15,464 nt of DNA from Opacimonas sp964559075 (lineage in GTDB: Bacteria; Pseudomonadota; Gammaproteobacteria; Enterobacterales; Alteromonadaceae). A model generated the notes under the pieces. That model made no database searches. It worked only from the letters and a program-made list of their open reading frames with translations, and was not told the DNA's origin. A program made the position numbers and the translations under genes. Location: assembly GCA_964559075.1 (NCBI GenBank), contig CAZLGJ010000067.1:1-15464 (forward strand). The letters run 5' to 3'. Below, one piece after another: positions 7,218 through 14,135 of this stretch (positions within the stretch are counted from its first letter, which is position 1; the number at the start of each line of letters is the position of its first letter).

Positions 7218-7919
7218 CTAAGAATGACCATAAAAACGATAGCCAACCCCCCAAACGGTTTGGATGTATATAGGTTTTGCCGGATTGGGCTCAATTTTGC
7301 TGCGCAAGCGGTTAATCGTGGAGTTAACAGTATGCTCATAGCCTGCGTGCGTATAGCCCCAAACTTGTTCTAACAACTGCATCCGAGAAAATACCTGTTC
7401 AGGCCGCTGCATCATGTAATGACACAGTTCAAACTCTATAGCAGTCAAGTTCACCGGTTGTTGCTTGACGAGTACTAACCGTTTTTGTACGTCACATACT
7501 AGTTCACCGAACTTGAGCACGGTCTGCGTGGTCACTTGAGATTGCCGAAAACTGACAACTTTGCGCAATTGTGCTCTCACCCTGGCCTGGAGCTCACGCA
7601 CGCGAAATGGTTTAGTCATATAGTCATCCGCACCCAACTCCAAACCCAGTACCTGATCCATCTCAGCATCTTTGGCGGTGAGCATCATAATCGCTTGCTG
7701 TGGTTTTGCTGCACGCACCTCACGACAAATATCTAGTCCTGATTTATTGGGCAACATTATGTCGAGTAACATCAGTTCATAGTGGTTTTGTAAAGCAGCC
7801 GCACACGCTTGCTCACCATCGGCATACACATCAAGTGCACAACCTAACTCTTGCAAGTTGACCTGTAACAACTGGCGGATATCGGGGTCATCTTCGACAA
7901 CTAGCAAGGTGTGTGACAT
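7218..7919 (-). CDS. OmpR/PhoB-family response regulator
   Basis: A receiver domain is joined to a winged-helix DNA-binding domain; 233 residues from the chosen start. The receiver has the acidic pocket VVEDDPD (residues 7-13), the phosphorylated Asp53 in LMLLDIMLPNKSG, Thr81 (MMLTAKD) and Lys103 in DDYMTKPF. The C-terminal domain ends with the recognition-helix region VNSTINRLRSKIE and the wing WGVGYRFY. The frame extends four codons upstream to ATG 7931, but the bases of that codon and the next supply GGAG six bases before ATG 7919, so 7919 is the likelier start. It lies 30 bp after the spondin lipoprotein gene and before the kinase gene. Regulators of this class bind head-to-tail repeats 10-11 bp apart, which are present upstream of the operon at 9432-9475. 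Confidence 0.93.
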   Translation of the reverse strand: MSHTLLVVEDDPDIRQLLQVNLQELGCALDVYADGEQACAAALQNHYELMLLDIMLPNKSGLDICREVRAAKPQQAIMMLTAKDAEMDQVLGLELGADDYMTKPFRVRELQARVRAQLRKVVSFRQSQVTTQTVLKFGELVCDVQKRLVLVKQQPVNLTAIEFELCHYMMQRPEQVFSRMQLLEQVWGYTHAGYEHTVNSTINRLRSKIEPNPAKPIYIQTVWGVGYRFYGHS

Positions 7920-7949
7920 GTTTTTCTCCATTTACAAATATGTAAGTGC

Positions 7950-8666
7950 TTACTCAGTCCGAGTAATCGATACTGTAATGACTGGTTGATCAAACTTATG
8001 CAAAACCGACAAAGCCGAGCCAGTCAAACCGTCATCAGCTGTCACTACGCCACTGTGAAAAGCAACCGTATTGCGACTCTCGCGCGCCATGTTAAAACCC
8101 TCACCATTGCCAGCTGGCCCCGGAATAGTCAGCGCGGTCTCAGTATTAGCTTCGGTACCGGCATCCCAAACAGGAAGGCGCATAGTGATCGCCTCCCCCA
8201 CTGCTAACAAGCTTAAGTCATAATTGACTAGACCGGAAAAGGCATCATTTGTGTTCACCAGCATGGTGGCAATGGACAAATAATTTTCAGTGCGGTCATT
8301 GATCGTCACTGCAATTACCTCATTGCCGCCCGGCGGAATGACGCCCATCCCAGTGCTACTGGCAAGAATATCAGCAGTGCTTATCAGTCCCGACACATCA
8401 CCAGACTCGGCCATGAGCTCTACCGCATTACTAGCGGGCATACCCACCTGCCACAGGACTGCTGAATCGTGCAACATCACAGCAACGGGAGATAGAGGCT
8501 GACCATTGGTAATATTGGTGACACTGACCTCATAGGAAGTCGGTACTGGTTGAGGCGGTGTTTCGACTACAGGATCATCATCTGAACCGCACGCGGCTAA
8601 TAACGCAACGCTCACCGCAATGATTGAGGCGCGACACACTGCGCCGCAGGATATTGTATTATTCAT
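7950..8666 (-). CDS. Spondin-domain outer-membrane lipoprotein
   Basis: 238 residues from the ATG at 8666, which has AAGGAG (plus 8676-8681) nine bases before it; an upstream in-frame ATG at 8693 would overlap the previous gene and lacks this site. The N-terminus is a lipoprotein signal ending in the lipobox LLAAC at Cys26, followed by GSDDD and a proline-rich linker (PPQPVP). Glycine, not aspartate, at +2 predicts the outer membrane. The rest resembles a Spondin_N domain: YEVSVTNITNGQPLSPVAVMLHD, LSIATMLVNTNDAFSGL, VWDAGTEANTE and an AFHSGV element. It is clearly paralogous to the gene just upstream. F-spondin domains are C2-like beta sandwiches in animal matrix proteins; the bacterial function is not established. 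Its stop is 30 bp from the response-regulator start. Confidence 0.8.
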   Translation of the reverse strand: MNNTISCGAVCRASIIAVSVALLAACGSDDDPVVETPPQPVPTSYEVSVTNITNGQPLSPVAVMLHDSAVLWQVGMPASNAVELMAESGDVSGLISTADILASSTGMGVIPPGGNEVIAVTINDRTENYLSIATMLVNTNDAFSGLVNYDLSLLAVGEAITMRLPVWDAGTEANTETALTIPGPAGNGEGFNMARESRNTVAFHSGVVTADDGLTGSALSVLHKFDQPVITVSITRTE

Positions 8667-8679
8667 AGCAGCTATCTCC

Positions 8680-9381
8680 TTAATTGACCACAATCGTAAC
8701 TTTAGCGACAGGGTTGAGCCAGCGATGCACGCTATTGTTCACATCGCTGCTACCGCCACTGTTATCATCATCGCCAATATTTCCCGGATGAATGTGGACA
8801 GTTGTGTTGTTTTGCATGGCCGTCACGCCGGTGCCATTCATGCCTAATAGTGGGTCAAGTGGAGGTGGCACAGGCATGCCGGGCTCGCCAGGGGCTCCGC
8901 CGCCACGCAGTTCATCATTGGCTTCGGTGCCGGCATCATAGGCATTTAAATAGACCGTGTAGGTCCCTGCATCAGTGGGGATAAGCCAGTTATCCAAGCC
9001 AATAAAGCCATCATTCGATGGTAAAATCATGGCCACAATCGATAACACCGAGTTAGTATCGTCCGTCATCAACATCGTCGTAGTGGATTGTGTCGGGCCG
9101 AGTAAGCCGCTAGCAGGATTTGCCACTGAATCTGCATTGATTGCGCTACCAATGGTCACCAGTCCATCTAAGCTGCCGCCTTCTGCCATAGCTTGAAGTT
9201 CTGTTGAAGCAGTGTCGCCTAGCTCAAATAAGCTAGCATCAGGGGTATGGGCGACAACGAGAATCGGGGTGAAATGTAATCCGCCAGTGAGATTTTGAAT
9301 GGTGATATCCAAATCCGCAGCCAGCGCTGAATGGGTGGCCAAAAGTGAGCTTGCCAAAAGACCGAGGGTTGTTTTTTTCAT
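8680..9381 (-). CDS. Secreted spondin-domain protein
   Basis: 233 residues. A Sec signal peptide (MKKTTLGLLASSLLATHSALA, cut at about 21) is followed directly by a Spondin_N-like domain: LDITIQNLTGGLHFTPILVV, then LSIVAMILPSNDGFIGLDNW, YDAGTEANDELRGGG, VHIHPGNIGDDD, and the typical end HRWLNPVAKVTIVV. It keeps more of the family hallmarks than its downstream paralogue. No lipobox or membrane anchor is seen, so it is probably periplasmic or released. It is the first gene of the apparent operon and follows the 11-bp repeats; its stop codon lies inside the leader of the lipoprotein gene. The ribosome site before ATG 9381 is weak. The function is unknown; an adhesion or cell-surface role is inferred only from the animal domain. 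Confidence 0.82.
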   Translation of the reverse strand: MKKTTLGLLASSLLATHSALAADLDITIQNLTGGLHFTPILVVAHTPDASLFELGDTASTELQAMAEGGSLDGLVTIGSAINADSVANPASGLLGPTQSTTTMLMTDDTNSVLSIVAMILPSNDGFIGLDNWLIPTDAGTYTVYLNAYDAGTEANDELRGGGAPGEPGMPVPPPLDPLLGMNGTGVTAMQNNTTVHIHPGNIGDDDNSGGSSDVNNSVHRWLNPVAKVTIVVN

Positions 9382-9400
9382 GAGATTGTTTATCCATTTT

Positions 9401-9420
9401 TGCTTAAGTCTGTTTAAGCA
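9401..9420. repeat. Inverted repeat in the leader of the spondin operon
   Basis: TGCTTAA (9401-9407) and TTAAGCA (9414-9420) are a perfect 7-bp inverted repeat with a 6-base loop. It lies between the 11-bp repeats and the first spondin start, about 20 bases before the ATG. It may contain the -10 region or form an RNA stem near the ribosome site. No U-tract follows, so it is not a terminator. Confidence 0.4.
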
Positions 9421-9431
9421 TGCAGGGCAAA

Positions 9432-9475
9432 TCTCACAAAAGTCTCACAGGAGCTTCACAAGAGTCTCAAAAAAT
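9432..9475. promoter_or_regulatory. Four 11-bp-phased direct repeats, likely OmpR-type regulator sites
   Basis: Four head-to-tail units begin at 9432, 9443, 9454 and 9465: TCTCACAAAAG, TCTCACAGGAG, CTTCACAAGAG and TCTCAAAAAAT. On the minus strand, which the operon uses, the core reads TGTGAGA with four-base spacers. One helical turn per unit is how PhoB/OmpR-type winged-helix regulators bind as tandem monomers, for example the pho box. The array ends about 50 bp upstream of the first spondin start, in the -35 to upstream activator position. Binding by the response regulator encoded in the same operon is inferred. Confidence 0.65.
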
Positions 9476-9493
9476 TGAAGTTGATGATAGGTT

Positions 9494-9784
9494 TCATGAC
9501 ATATATGTTTGGATATCTGCTGACTGATGTAAAACTCGAATGATAAAGATACGTTCATCAGTCACAGTGAATATCGCAACATGACTTTTTATCAGCCCAA
9601 ATCTAACAGGGGGGATAAACTCATCGCGCAATCTAAATCCGGTCGGGTTATCTGACAGTGACAAAAGGAAGGTCTCCAACTGATCTAGGTATTTGTCTGC
9701 AATACTGCTCCCCCATCGACTTTGACCGTAGATCCAAATTTCGATGAGATCTTCTTTGGCGCGTGTCGATAAATGAATGTTCAT
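9494..9784 (-). CDS. ParE/RelE-family toxin
   Basis: A 96-residue protein with the compact ParE-type toxin pattern. MNIHLSTRAKEDLIEIWIYG is the amphipathic N-terminal helix, followed by ADKYLDQLETFLLSLSDNP, the arginine region FRLRDEF, the strand KSHVAIFTVTDERIFIIRVLHQSADI and a short tail. Family members poison DNA gyrase (ParE) or mRNA translation (RelE); which one applies cannot be settled from sequence. The ATG at 9784 directly abuts the antitoxin stop (TAA-ATG), giving tight translational coupling. The gene ends only about 20 bp from the repeats upstream of the spondin operon, so readthrough into that operon is possible. Confidence 0.85.
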   Translation of the reverse strand: MNIHLSTRAKEDLIEIWIYGQSRWGSSIADKYLDQLETFLLSLSDNPTGFRLRDEFIPPVRFGLIKSHVAIFTVTDERIFIIRVLHQSADIQTYMS

Positions 9785-10033
9785 TTAATCTTTAATTCGT
9801 GCTGATGCTTCATTCTTTATCGATTGCATATCCAAAGCACCACAGTCTCCACTATCTAGTCCTTCTGTAATTGCGTTTTGTAAAGCTTGATTCTTGAGCC
9901 TAATGTATTCTTGTGAAGACAACATAACACTTTGTACTTTACCATTACGCGTTATAGAAATCGGTGTAGATTGTACATTTAATAACACATCACCAAAGTT
10001 ATTTTTTGCGTTAGTTGCCGTGATGATCTTCAT
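9785..10033 (-). CDS. Phd/YefM-family antitoxin
   Basis: An 82-residue protein. The N-terminal half is a typical Phd/YefM DNA-binding domain: MKIITATNAKNNFGDVLLNV, ISITRNGKVQSVMLSSQEYI. The C-terminal half (from about residue 50) is acidic and low in hydrophobic residues, as expected for a tail that folds on the toxin. It neutralises the downstream ParE-like toxin and should repress its own promoter. The start at 10033 has only a weak ribosome site. The base composition just upstream is much more AT-rich than in the neighbouring ABC exporter gene, consistent with a mobile toxin-antitoxin cassette, but no direct insertion marks are seen. Confidence 0.87.
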   Translation of the reverse strand: MKIITATNAKNNFGDVLLNVQSTPISITRNGKVQSVMLSSQEYIRLKNQALQNAITEGLDSGDCGALDMQSIKNEASARIKD

Positions 10034-10070
10034 AATAAACCGTATAAATAATTAATCATATTATCTATAT

Positions 10071-10095
10071 TAGCTAATTTAGCTATAAACACAAG
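10071..10095 (-). promoter_or_regulatory. Toxin-antitoxin promoter with 15-bp palindrome
   Basis: TAGCTAA-T-TTAGCTA (10071-10085) is a perfect 15-bp palindrome 38 bp upstream of the antitoxin start. On the minus strand a -35-like TTGTGT (plus 10090-10095) and a TAATAT -10 (plus 10068-10073) are 16 bp apart and flank it. This is the usual position for autorepression by a Phd/YefM antitoxin. The palindrome is seen directly; the promoter boxes are weak matches. Confidence 0.5.
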
Positions 10096-10098
10096 CAG

Positions 10099-11865
10099 CT
10101 AGTCAATAAACTGCAGCTCTGCCAACTCGCGATACAAATCGCAGTCTGCCAGCAAAGATTGATGCGTGCCTTGGGCCACAATTCCCCCGTTGTCTAGTAC
10201 CACAATCACATCGGCGTGCTGTACCGTTGCTAAACGATGCGCAATCACCACTGACGTGCGCCCGTGCATCAAAGCGCGCAAGCCTTGCTGCACAGCTTGC
10301 TCACTCGCCGCATCAAGTGATGCTGTCGCTTCATCAAGCAGCAAAATGGGGCGATTAGCCAAAAACGCACGTGCAATTGCAATGCGCTGCTTTTGACCAC
10401 CGGAGAGCTTGACACCGCGCTCACCAACTTGAGTGTGATAGCCTTGCGGCTGAGCCATGATGAAATCATGCGCATTGGCCATTTTGGCGGCATTTTCAAT
10501 GTCTGCTTGCGCAGCGGTGGCATCCCCAAATCCGATATTTTGCACAATATCCGTGGCAAAAATCACCGGCTCTTGCGGCACAAGCGCAAAAGATTGACGA
10601 ATGCTGCCAAGTGATAACTGTGAATAATCACGCCCTGCTAGAGAGATAGTGCCGCTCGTAGGTGGATAGAAGCCCAGTAACATATCCATCAAGGTCGATT
10701 TGCCAGCCCCGCTAGGCCCTACCAGCGCGATGGTTTGATTGGGTAAAATATCAAGGGTGATAGTATTCAGCGCCAGTTGCGGTTGTTCCGGATAGGAAAA
10801 GCTGAGTGCCTTAAGTGACACCATGGGGGTATTGGTCGGTCCCTCGTCAAACTTGATAGGCACAGTGTCACCTGTCGCATTATCTCCTCCAAAATATTGT
10901 GTAGCAATAGGCTCGTCCAGCAACTCTCTAATTCTGATAGACGCGCCTTTGGCCTTTTGGATCTCGCCGATAACTTCGCTGATCGTCGCGACCGCCCCAC
11001 CAGCAATCACTGCATAAAAGATAAACGCGGTTAAACTGCCCGCCGACATTTGCCCAGAAAACACCGCATTTGCCCCCATCCACGCCACAAACACCACCGC
11101 ACAGATGCTAATCGCCATAATACAAATGACCAGCAAGGCGCGGTAGTGAATGCGAGACTCAGCCGCACGCATGACCTGTTCGATCTTGCTGTGTAACGAT
11201 GCGACATCTGAGGCTTCTTTGTTATAGGCTTGAATGGTATGGATCCCATGTAAAGATTGGTCGATATGCGCACTCATATCGGCCACTTTGTCCTGCGACA
11301 CTTGTGCATAATATCGGACTTTTTTACCGAGTAATTTAATGGGTAACAAAATAAAAGGGATGGCGAGCATCACTGCGCCAGTAAGCGTGGCACTTGTAAA
11401 CAACATGAGGATAAACGCGCCAACAAAACTGACCGTCGAGCGGATCGCCATAGACAAGCCCATGCCAATCACGCTTTGCAGAAGTGTAGTGTCCGCAGTA
11501 AAGCGGGAGATTACCTCGCCGGTGCGGTTGCGGGCATAAAAGGCGCGATCGAGATAGATCATCTGTGCATACAGGGCGTTGCGGATATTGGCACTGACTC
11601 GCTCACCCAACCACAGCATGTTGTAAAAACGCACGTAGGTGGCGATACAGCCGACGGCAGCAATGCCCAAGACGGCTAACAACATCTGATTGAGCAGCGC
11701 AGGGTTGTTAGCCACAAAGCCTTCGTCAATGACGTACTTTAGGCCTTGTCCTAACACCAACCAGCTAGCGGCGCTCACCAGCAGTGCCGCCATGGCGATA
11801 ACAATACGGCCTTTATGCGGCCTTAAATACCCATAAAGCCAAAGCAGTAACGAGTTGTGAGGCAA
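10099..11865 (-). CDS. ABC exporter, fused permease and ATPase (MsbA-related)
   Basis: A 588-residue half-transporter that should act as a homodimer in the inner membrane. Residues 1 to about 310 are a six-helix exporter domain (segments near 21-40, 60-80, 133-157, 158-178, 243-263 and 275-297). The ATPase follows with Walker A GPSGAGKST (383-391), Q-loop Gln431, signature LSGGQKQR (487-494), Walker B ILLLDE (507-512) and switch His543. The sequence resembles the MsbA-related permease/ATP-binding group rather than MsbA itself; the substrate is unknown, perhaps lipid or drug. The frame opens with TTG at 11865, preceded by AAGG at seven bases; no ATG exists until residue 25, inside the first membrane helix, so TTG is the likely start. 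It follows the VOC gene by 34 bp, probably in one operon. Confidence 0.9.
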   Translation of the reverse strand: MPHNSLLLWLYGYLRPHKGRIVIAMAALLVSAASWLVLGQGLKYVIDEGFVANNPALLNQMLLAVLGIAAVGCIATYVRFYNMLWLGERVSANIRNALYAQMIYLDRAFYARNRTGEVISRFTADTTLLQSVIGMGLSMAIRSTVSFVGAFILMLFTSATLTGAVMLAIPFILLPIKLLGKKVRYYAQVSQDKVADMSAHIDQSLHGIHTIQAYNKEASDVASLHSKIEQVMRAAESRIHYRALLVICIMAISICAVVFVAWMGANAVFSGQMSAGSLTAFIFYAVIAGGAVATISEVIGEIQKAKGASIRIRELLDEPIATQYFGGDNATGDTVPIKFDEGPTNTPMVSLKALSFSYPEQPQLALNTITLDILPNQTIALVGPSGAGKSTLMDMLLGFYPPTSGTISLAGRDYSQLSLGSIRQSFALVPQEPVIFATDIVQNIGFGDATAAQADIENAAKMANAHDFIMAQPQGYHTQVGERGVKLSGGQKQRIAIARAFLANRPILLLDEATASLDAASEQAVQQGLRALMHGRTSVVIAHRLATVQHADVIVVLDNGGIVAQGTHQSLLADCDLYRELAELQFID

Positions 11866-11899
11866 AGTTGCACCTTAATAAAACCTGTGGTGCGAATGA

Positions 11900-12268
11900 C
11901 TATACCATTGAATGCAGTCCAATCAAATTGCCTTCGGTGTCTGTTACCAGCGCACAAAAGCCATGCTCGCCGATACTGAATTTGCTACGCATCACTTCAC
12001 CGCCAGCAGCCACGACACGGGACTCTTCTACCGCGCAGTCGGCGCAGTTAAAATACACCACAGTGGAATTACCGCCCGCCGGTATCATATCGGCTTTGAC
12101 TAGTGCACCGGGGGCTCCGTACTCGTCATTCATCGGAAAGGTATTCATCAAAAACCCATCCATTTCTATTTCTTCAAACTCATGCCCTAACACAGCGCCG
12201 TAAAAAGCCTTGGCCCGCGCCATATCGTCGACGTAAATTTCAAACCAACCCACAACATTCATAATCAT
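11900..12268 (-). CDS. VOC-family (glyoxalase/bleomycin-resistance fold) protein
   Basis: A 122-residue single-domain VOC protein. It starts VGWFEIYVDDMARAKAFYGAVLGHEF, a classic first beta-alpha-beta unit, and has a second unit TVVYFNCADCAVEESRVVAAGGEV ending in VTDTEGNLIGLHS. It resembles the COG3324-type group of predicted lactoylglutathione-lyase-like enzymes, whose substrates are mostly unknown. ATG 12268 is preceded by GAGGAAC at a good distance; a second ATG two codons later has no better site. It heads a likely two-gene operon with the ABC exporter. It is divergent from the PEP-CTERM gene across an AT-rich 255-bp region. Confidence 0.88.
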   Translation of the reverse strand: MIMNVVGWFEIYVDDMARAKAFYGAVLGHEFEEIEMDGFLMNTFPMNDEYGAPGALVKADMIPAGGNSTVVYFNCADCAVEESRVVAAGGEVMRSKFSIGEHGFCALVTDTEGNLIGLHSMV

Positions 12269-12448
12269 TGTTTGTTCCTCAATTAAGATGACTTACATAC
12301 AAATTAGTAAAGTTCAATTATGCAAAAAGTGCAATAGAGCTTAGCTTGTCCGTTTTTTTTACATATATTATTTTTCAGCAAATTGGCCAGATACATAAAA
12401 AAAGAAATAAATAATAAAAATCAATTACATAAAAACAATTTACAATGT

Positions 12449-12464
12449 TGGCACTCTACCTGCA
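12449..12464 (+). promoter_or_regulatory. Sigma-54 (RpoN) -24/-12 promoter
   Basis: TTGGCACTCTACCTGCA (12448-12464) matches the sigma-54 consensus (YTGGCACG-N4-TTGCW) at nearly every position. The invariant GG (12450-12451) and GC (12462-12463) are exactly 10 bases apart. Transcription would start near 12475, leaving about 48 bases of leader before the PEP-CTERM start. The rest of the 12269-12523 gap is very AT-rich; I see no clear enhancer palindrome in it. The match is direct; function is inferred, but PEP-CTERM genes are known to be served by a sigma-54-dependent regulator (PrsR). Confidence 0.75.
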
Positions 12465-12523
12465 ATACCTTCTTCGTAATTCAAATGAAGATGTATTTCT
12501 GTAGTTATTAAAAAGGATTTAAT

Positions 12524-13219
12524 ATGAAAGTTTCAACGCTTAAAACACTTGCTCTTGCTTCTACTTGTTCTATCGCTTCTCTTGCTATGCCAACTCAGGC
12601 TGCTGCAATCACATCTGGTGATGTACTTACCGTAGATGGTACTGTTGTCTCTGCTTTTGATATTGATACTACAGCTTTTTCCAGCGTGCTTGATTTCGTC
12701 GATGCACTAAACGGCTCAGGTGGTCTTAAAGATAACCCTTCAACTGTGTGGGATACGGCTGGCGCTGGCGTAATGTTTCTTGTCGATTATAATGGTGAGT
12801 ACTCACTGGTCTCAATGTTCAATAAACGAGACCCAGCTGCAACTGGCCCTGGTGGCAAAATCGACGTAGATTTTTCTGGTACAGCAGGTGGCTTAGCTTA
12901 TACTGATGAAGTGGCAAGTACATTCAGCGGCAGCTTTGGCGACATGTCTGGGTCACTGACATTTAGCTGGGGTTCAAAGTGGGCTGACGGCTTCGTTTAC
13001 AGCGGCTTGCACTCAGCATCAACGCTGTTCTTATCACTAGACAATTATCAAAATGTCAGTGAAATCCAGTTCCTTGATTTTTCTACTGGCAGTGCCACTA
13101 ATATTTTTGCCGCAGGTGCAAGACCTGAAGATATCTCAATTGCGGTGCCTGCACCCGCTGCGCTTGGCTTGCTAGGCTTAGGTTTATTAGCAATGGGTGC
13201 TCGTCGCAAAAAAGCCTAA
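12524..13219 (+). CDS. PEP-CTERM sorting-domain exported protein
   Basis: 231 residues. A Sec signal peptide (about 1-27, ending PTQAAA) leads to an unrecognised, Gly/Ser/Asp-rich mature region without cysteines. The C-terminus (208-231) is the tripartite sorting signal: VPAP motif, hydrophobic stretch ALGLLGLGLLAMG and basic RRKKA. In the family this is cut by an exosortase (EpsH-type) so the protein is delivered to the surface or exopolysaccharide matrix. The motif here is P-A-P rather than the canonical P-E-P, a variant common in marine gammaproteobacteria. AAGGA sits six to seven bases before ATG 12524. The first third uses many T-ending codons (GCT, CTT, TCT), unlike its neighbours, suggesting high expression. 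It stands alone, with its own sigma-54 promoter and terminator. Confidence 0.88.
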   Translation: MKVSTLKTLALASTCSIASLAMPTQAAAITSGDVLTVDGTVVSAFDIDTTAFSSVLDFVDALNGSGGLKDNPSTVWDTAGAGVMFLVDYNGEYSLVSMFNKRDPAATGPGGKIDVDFSGTAGGLAYTDEVASTFSGSFGDMSGSLTFSWGSKWADGFVYSGLHSASTLFLSLDNYQNVSEIQFLDFSTGSATNIFAAGARPEDISIAVPAPAALGLLGLGLLAMGARRKKA

Positions 13220-13244
13220 TTCATCATAACCTAGCTTTTAAATC

Positions 13245-13285
13245 AAAAAAGAGTTGCTGTTCTCTCCTCCAGCAACTCTTTTTTT
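13245..13285. terminator. Bidirectional intrinsic terminator
   Basis: GAGTTGCTG (13251-13259) pairs with CAGCAACTC (13270-13278). The stem is preceded by six A and followed by seven T, so it works as a U-tract terminator in both directions. It separates the convergent PEP-CTERM gene (plus) and the AsmA-like gene (minus). Confidence 0.93.
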
Positions 13286-13314
13286 ACGTTATATATTTTG
13301 GCGGTAAATAAACA

Positions 13315-14097
13315 TCATCCCCCCAACAAATCTTTTAATTTGTCTTTGGCTTTTTCTTTCAGTTTATCTTTTTGTTTATCCACTTCTTCTTCAAGACGTT
13401 TTTTGGCAGCGTCTTTTGCGGCCTTTTTGGCTTCAGCTTTAGCAACGCGGATGACCTCTGCCAATAAAGCATCTGTAACCGCGGCGCCAATTTGATCGGC
13501 AGGAATACCGTTAGGCTTGCCGATAGCGCCCAAATTAAAACTGGGCAAAGTAATGTCATATTTGGTTTTTTCCACACCAAACTGTTCCACTGGTAATGCG
13601 CTAAAATCAAGCGCCAATGCTGTATCAGCAATGACCACGTTATCGATGATCACCAGTGGTAATTCACCAGTAGATGGTGCAGGCTGCGCTGTATCTTGTC
13701 TTGGCAGCTGCGTTTCTAAATGCTTTTTAATGGTTAACAAATTGCTCCCGCCCTGGCTATCTGTTTCATACAAGATAGCTGGGACATTGAGCGCAAACTG
13801 CTGAACTACATAAGCATCACCGCGCGGTGCTCCTAAATCCAACAAAATACTCTGTGCAGACACGGCGTTATTATCAGAAAAGCCTGCCGGGTTTTTGATA
13901 GCAAACTGAGATAATGCTAATTTACCCTCTTTTAGCGATAATTCTGTCCCTTCAAGAGTGACTTGTGTGCCTAAGTATTTGGTGCCCTGCTGCTCGACCT
14001 GTTGTTTGATGAGTGTGTCAGTTTGACTTGCGACATACCAAATACCGGCAGCTAGCAAGGCGATAACTATCACGATAGCGATAATGATTTTTTGCAT
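13315..14097 (-). CDS. AsmA-like membrane-anchored periplasmic protein with lysine-rich tail
   Basis: 260 residues. One N-terminal membrane helix (about 4-24, IIIAIVIVIALLAAGIWYVA) is followed by a periplasmic region resembling the start of AsmA/DUF748-type proteins: LIKQQVEQQGTKYLG, VTLEGTELSLKEGKLALSQF, IKNPAGFS, then a strand-rich middle (LPLVIIDNVVI). The last 45 or so residues are a highly charged, probably continuous helix of Ala/Lys/Glu repeats ending KDLLGG. AsmA-like proteins are linked to outer-membrane lipid traffic and assembly; this one is much shorter than true AsmA, so only the anchor and first repeat unit are shared. ATG 14097 follows AGGAA at eight bases. A good promoter lies just upstream, so it can be expressed apart from the TonB-domain gene 72 bp away. 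The function is unknown. Confidence 0.7.
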   Translation of the reverse strand: MQKIIIAIVIVIALLAAGIWYVASQTDTLIKQQVEQQGTKYLGTQVTLEGTELSLKEGKLALSQFAIKNPAGFSDNNAVSAQSILLDLGAPRGDAYVVQQFALNVPAILYETDSQGGSNLLTIKKHLETQLPRQDTAQPAPSTGELPLVIIDNVVIADTALALDFSALPVEQFGVEKTKYDITLPSFNLGAIGKPNGIPADQIGAAVTDALLAEVIRVAKAEAKKAAKDAAKKRLEEEVDKQKDKLKEKAKDKLKDLLGG

Positions 14098-14135
14098 GGA
14101 TAAGATTCCTTTTATTCGATGTGATGTGTCCTTTG

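Noticed and set aside
11868..12203. Plus-strand 111-codon ORF opposite the VOC gene
   Set aside because: The VOC protein on the other strand has clear family motifs; this frame is its antisense shadow.
12340..12360. Terminator at the run of eight T between the VOC and PEP-CTERM genes
   Set aside because: No GC-rich stem precedes the T-run, and both flanking genes point away from it.
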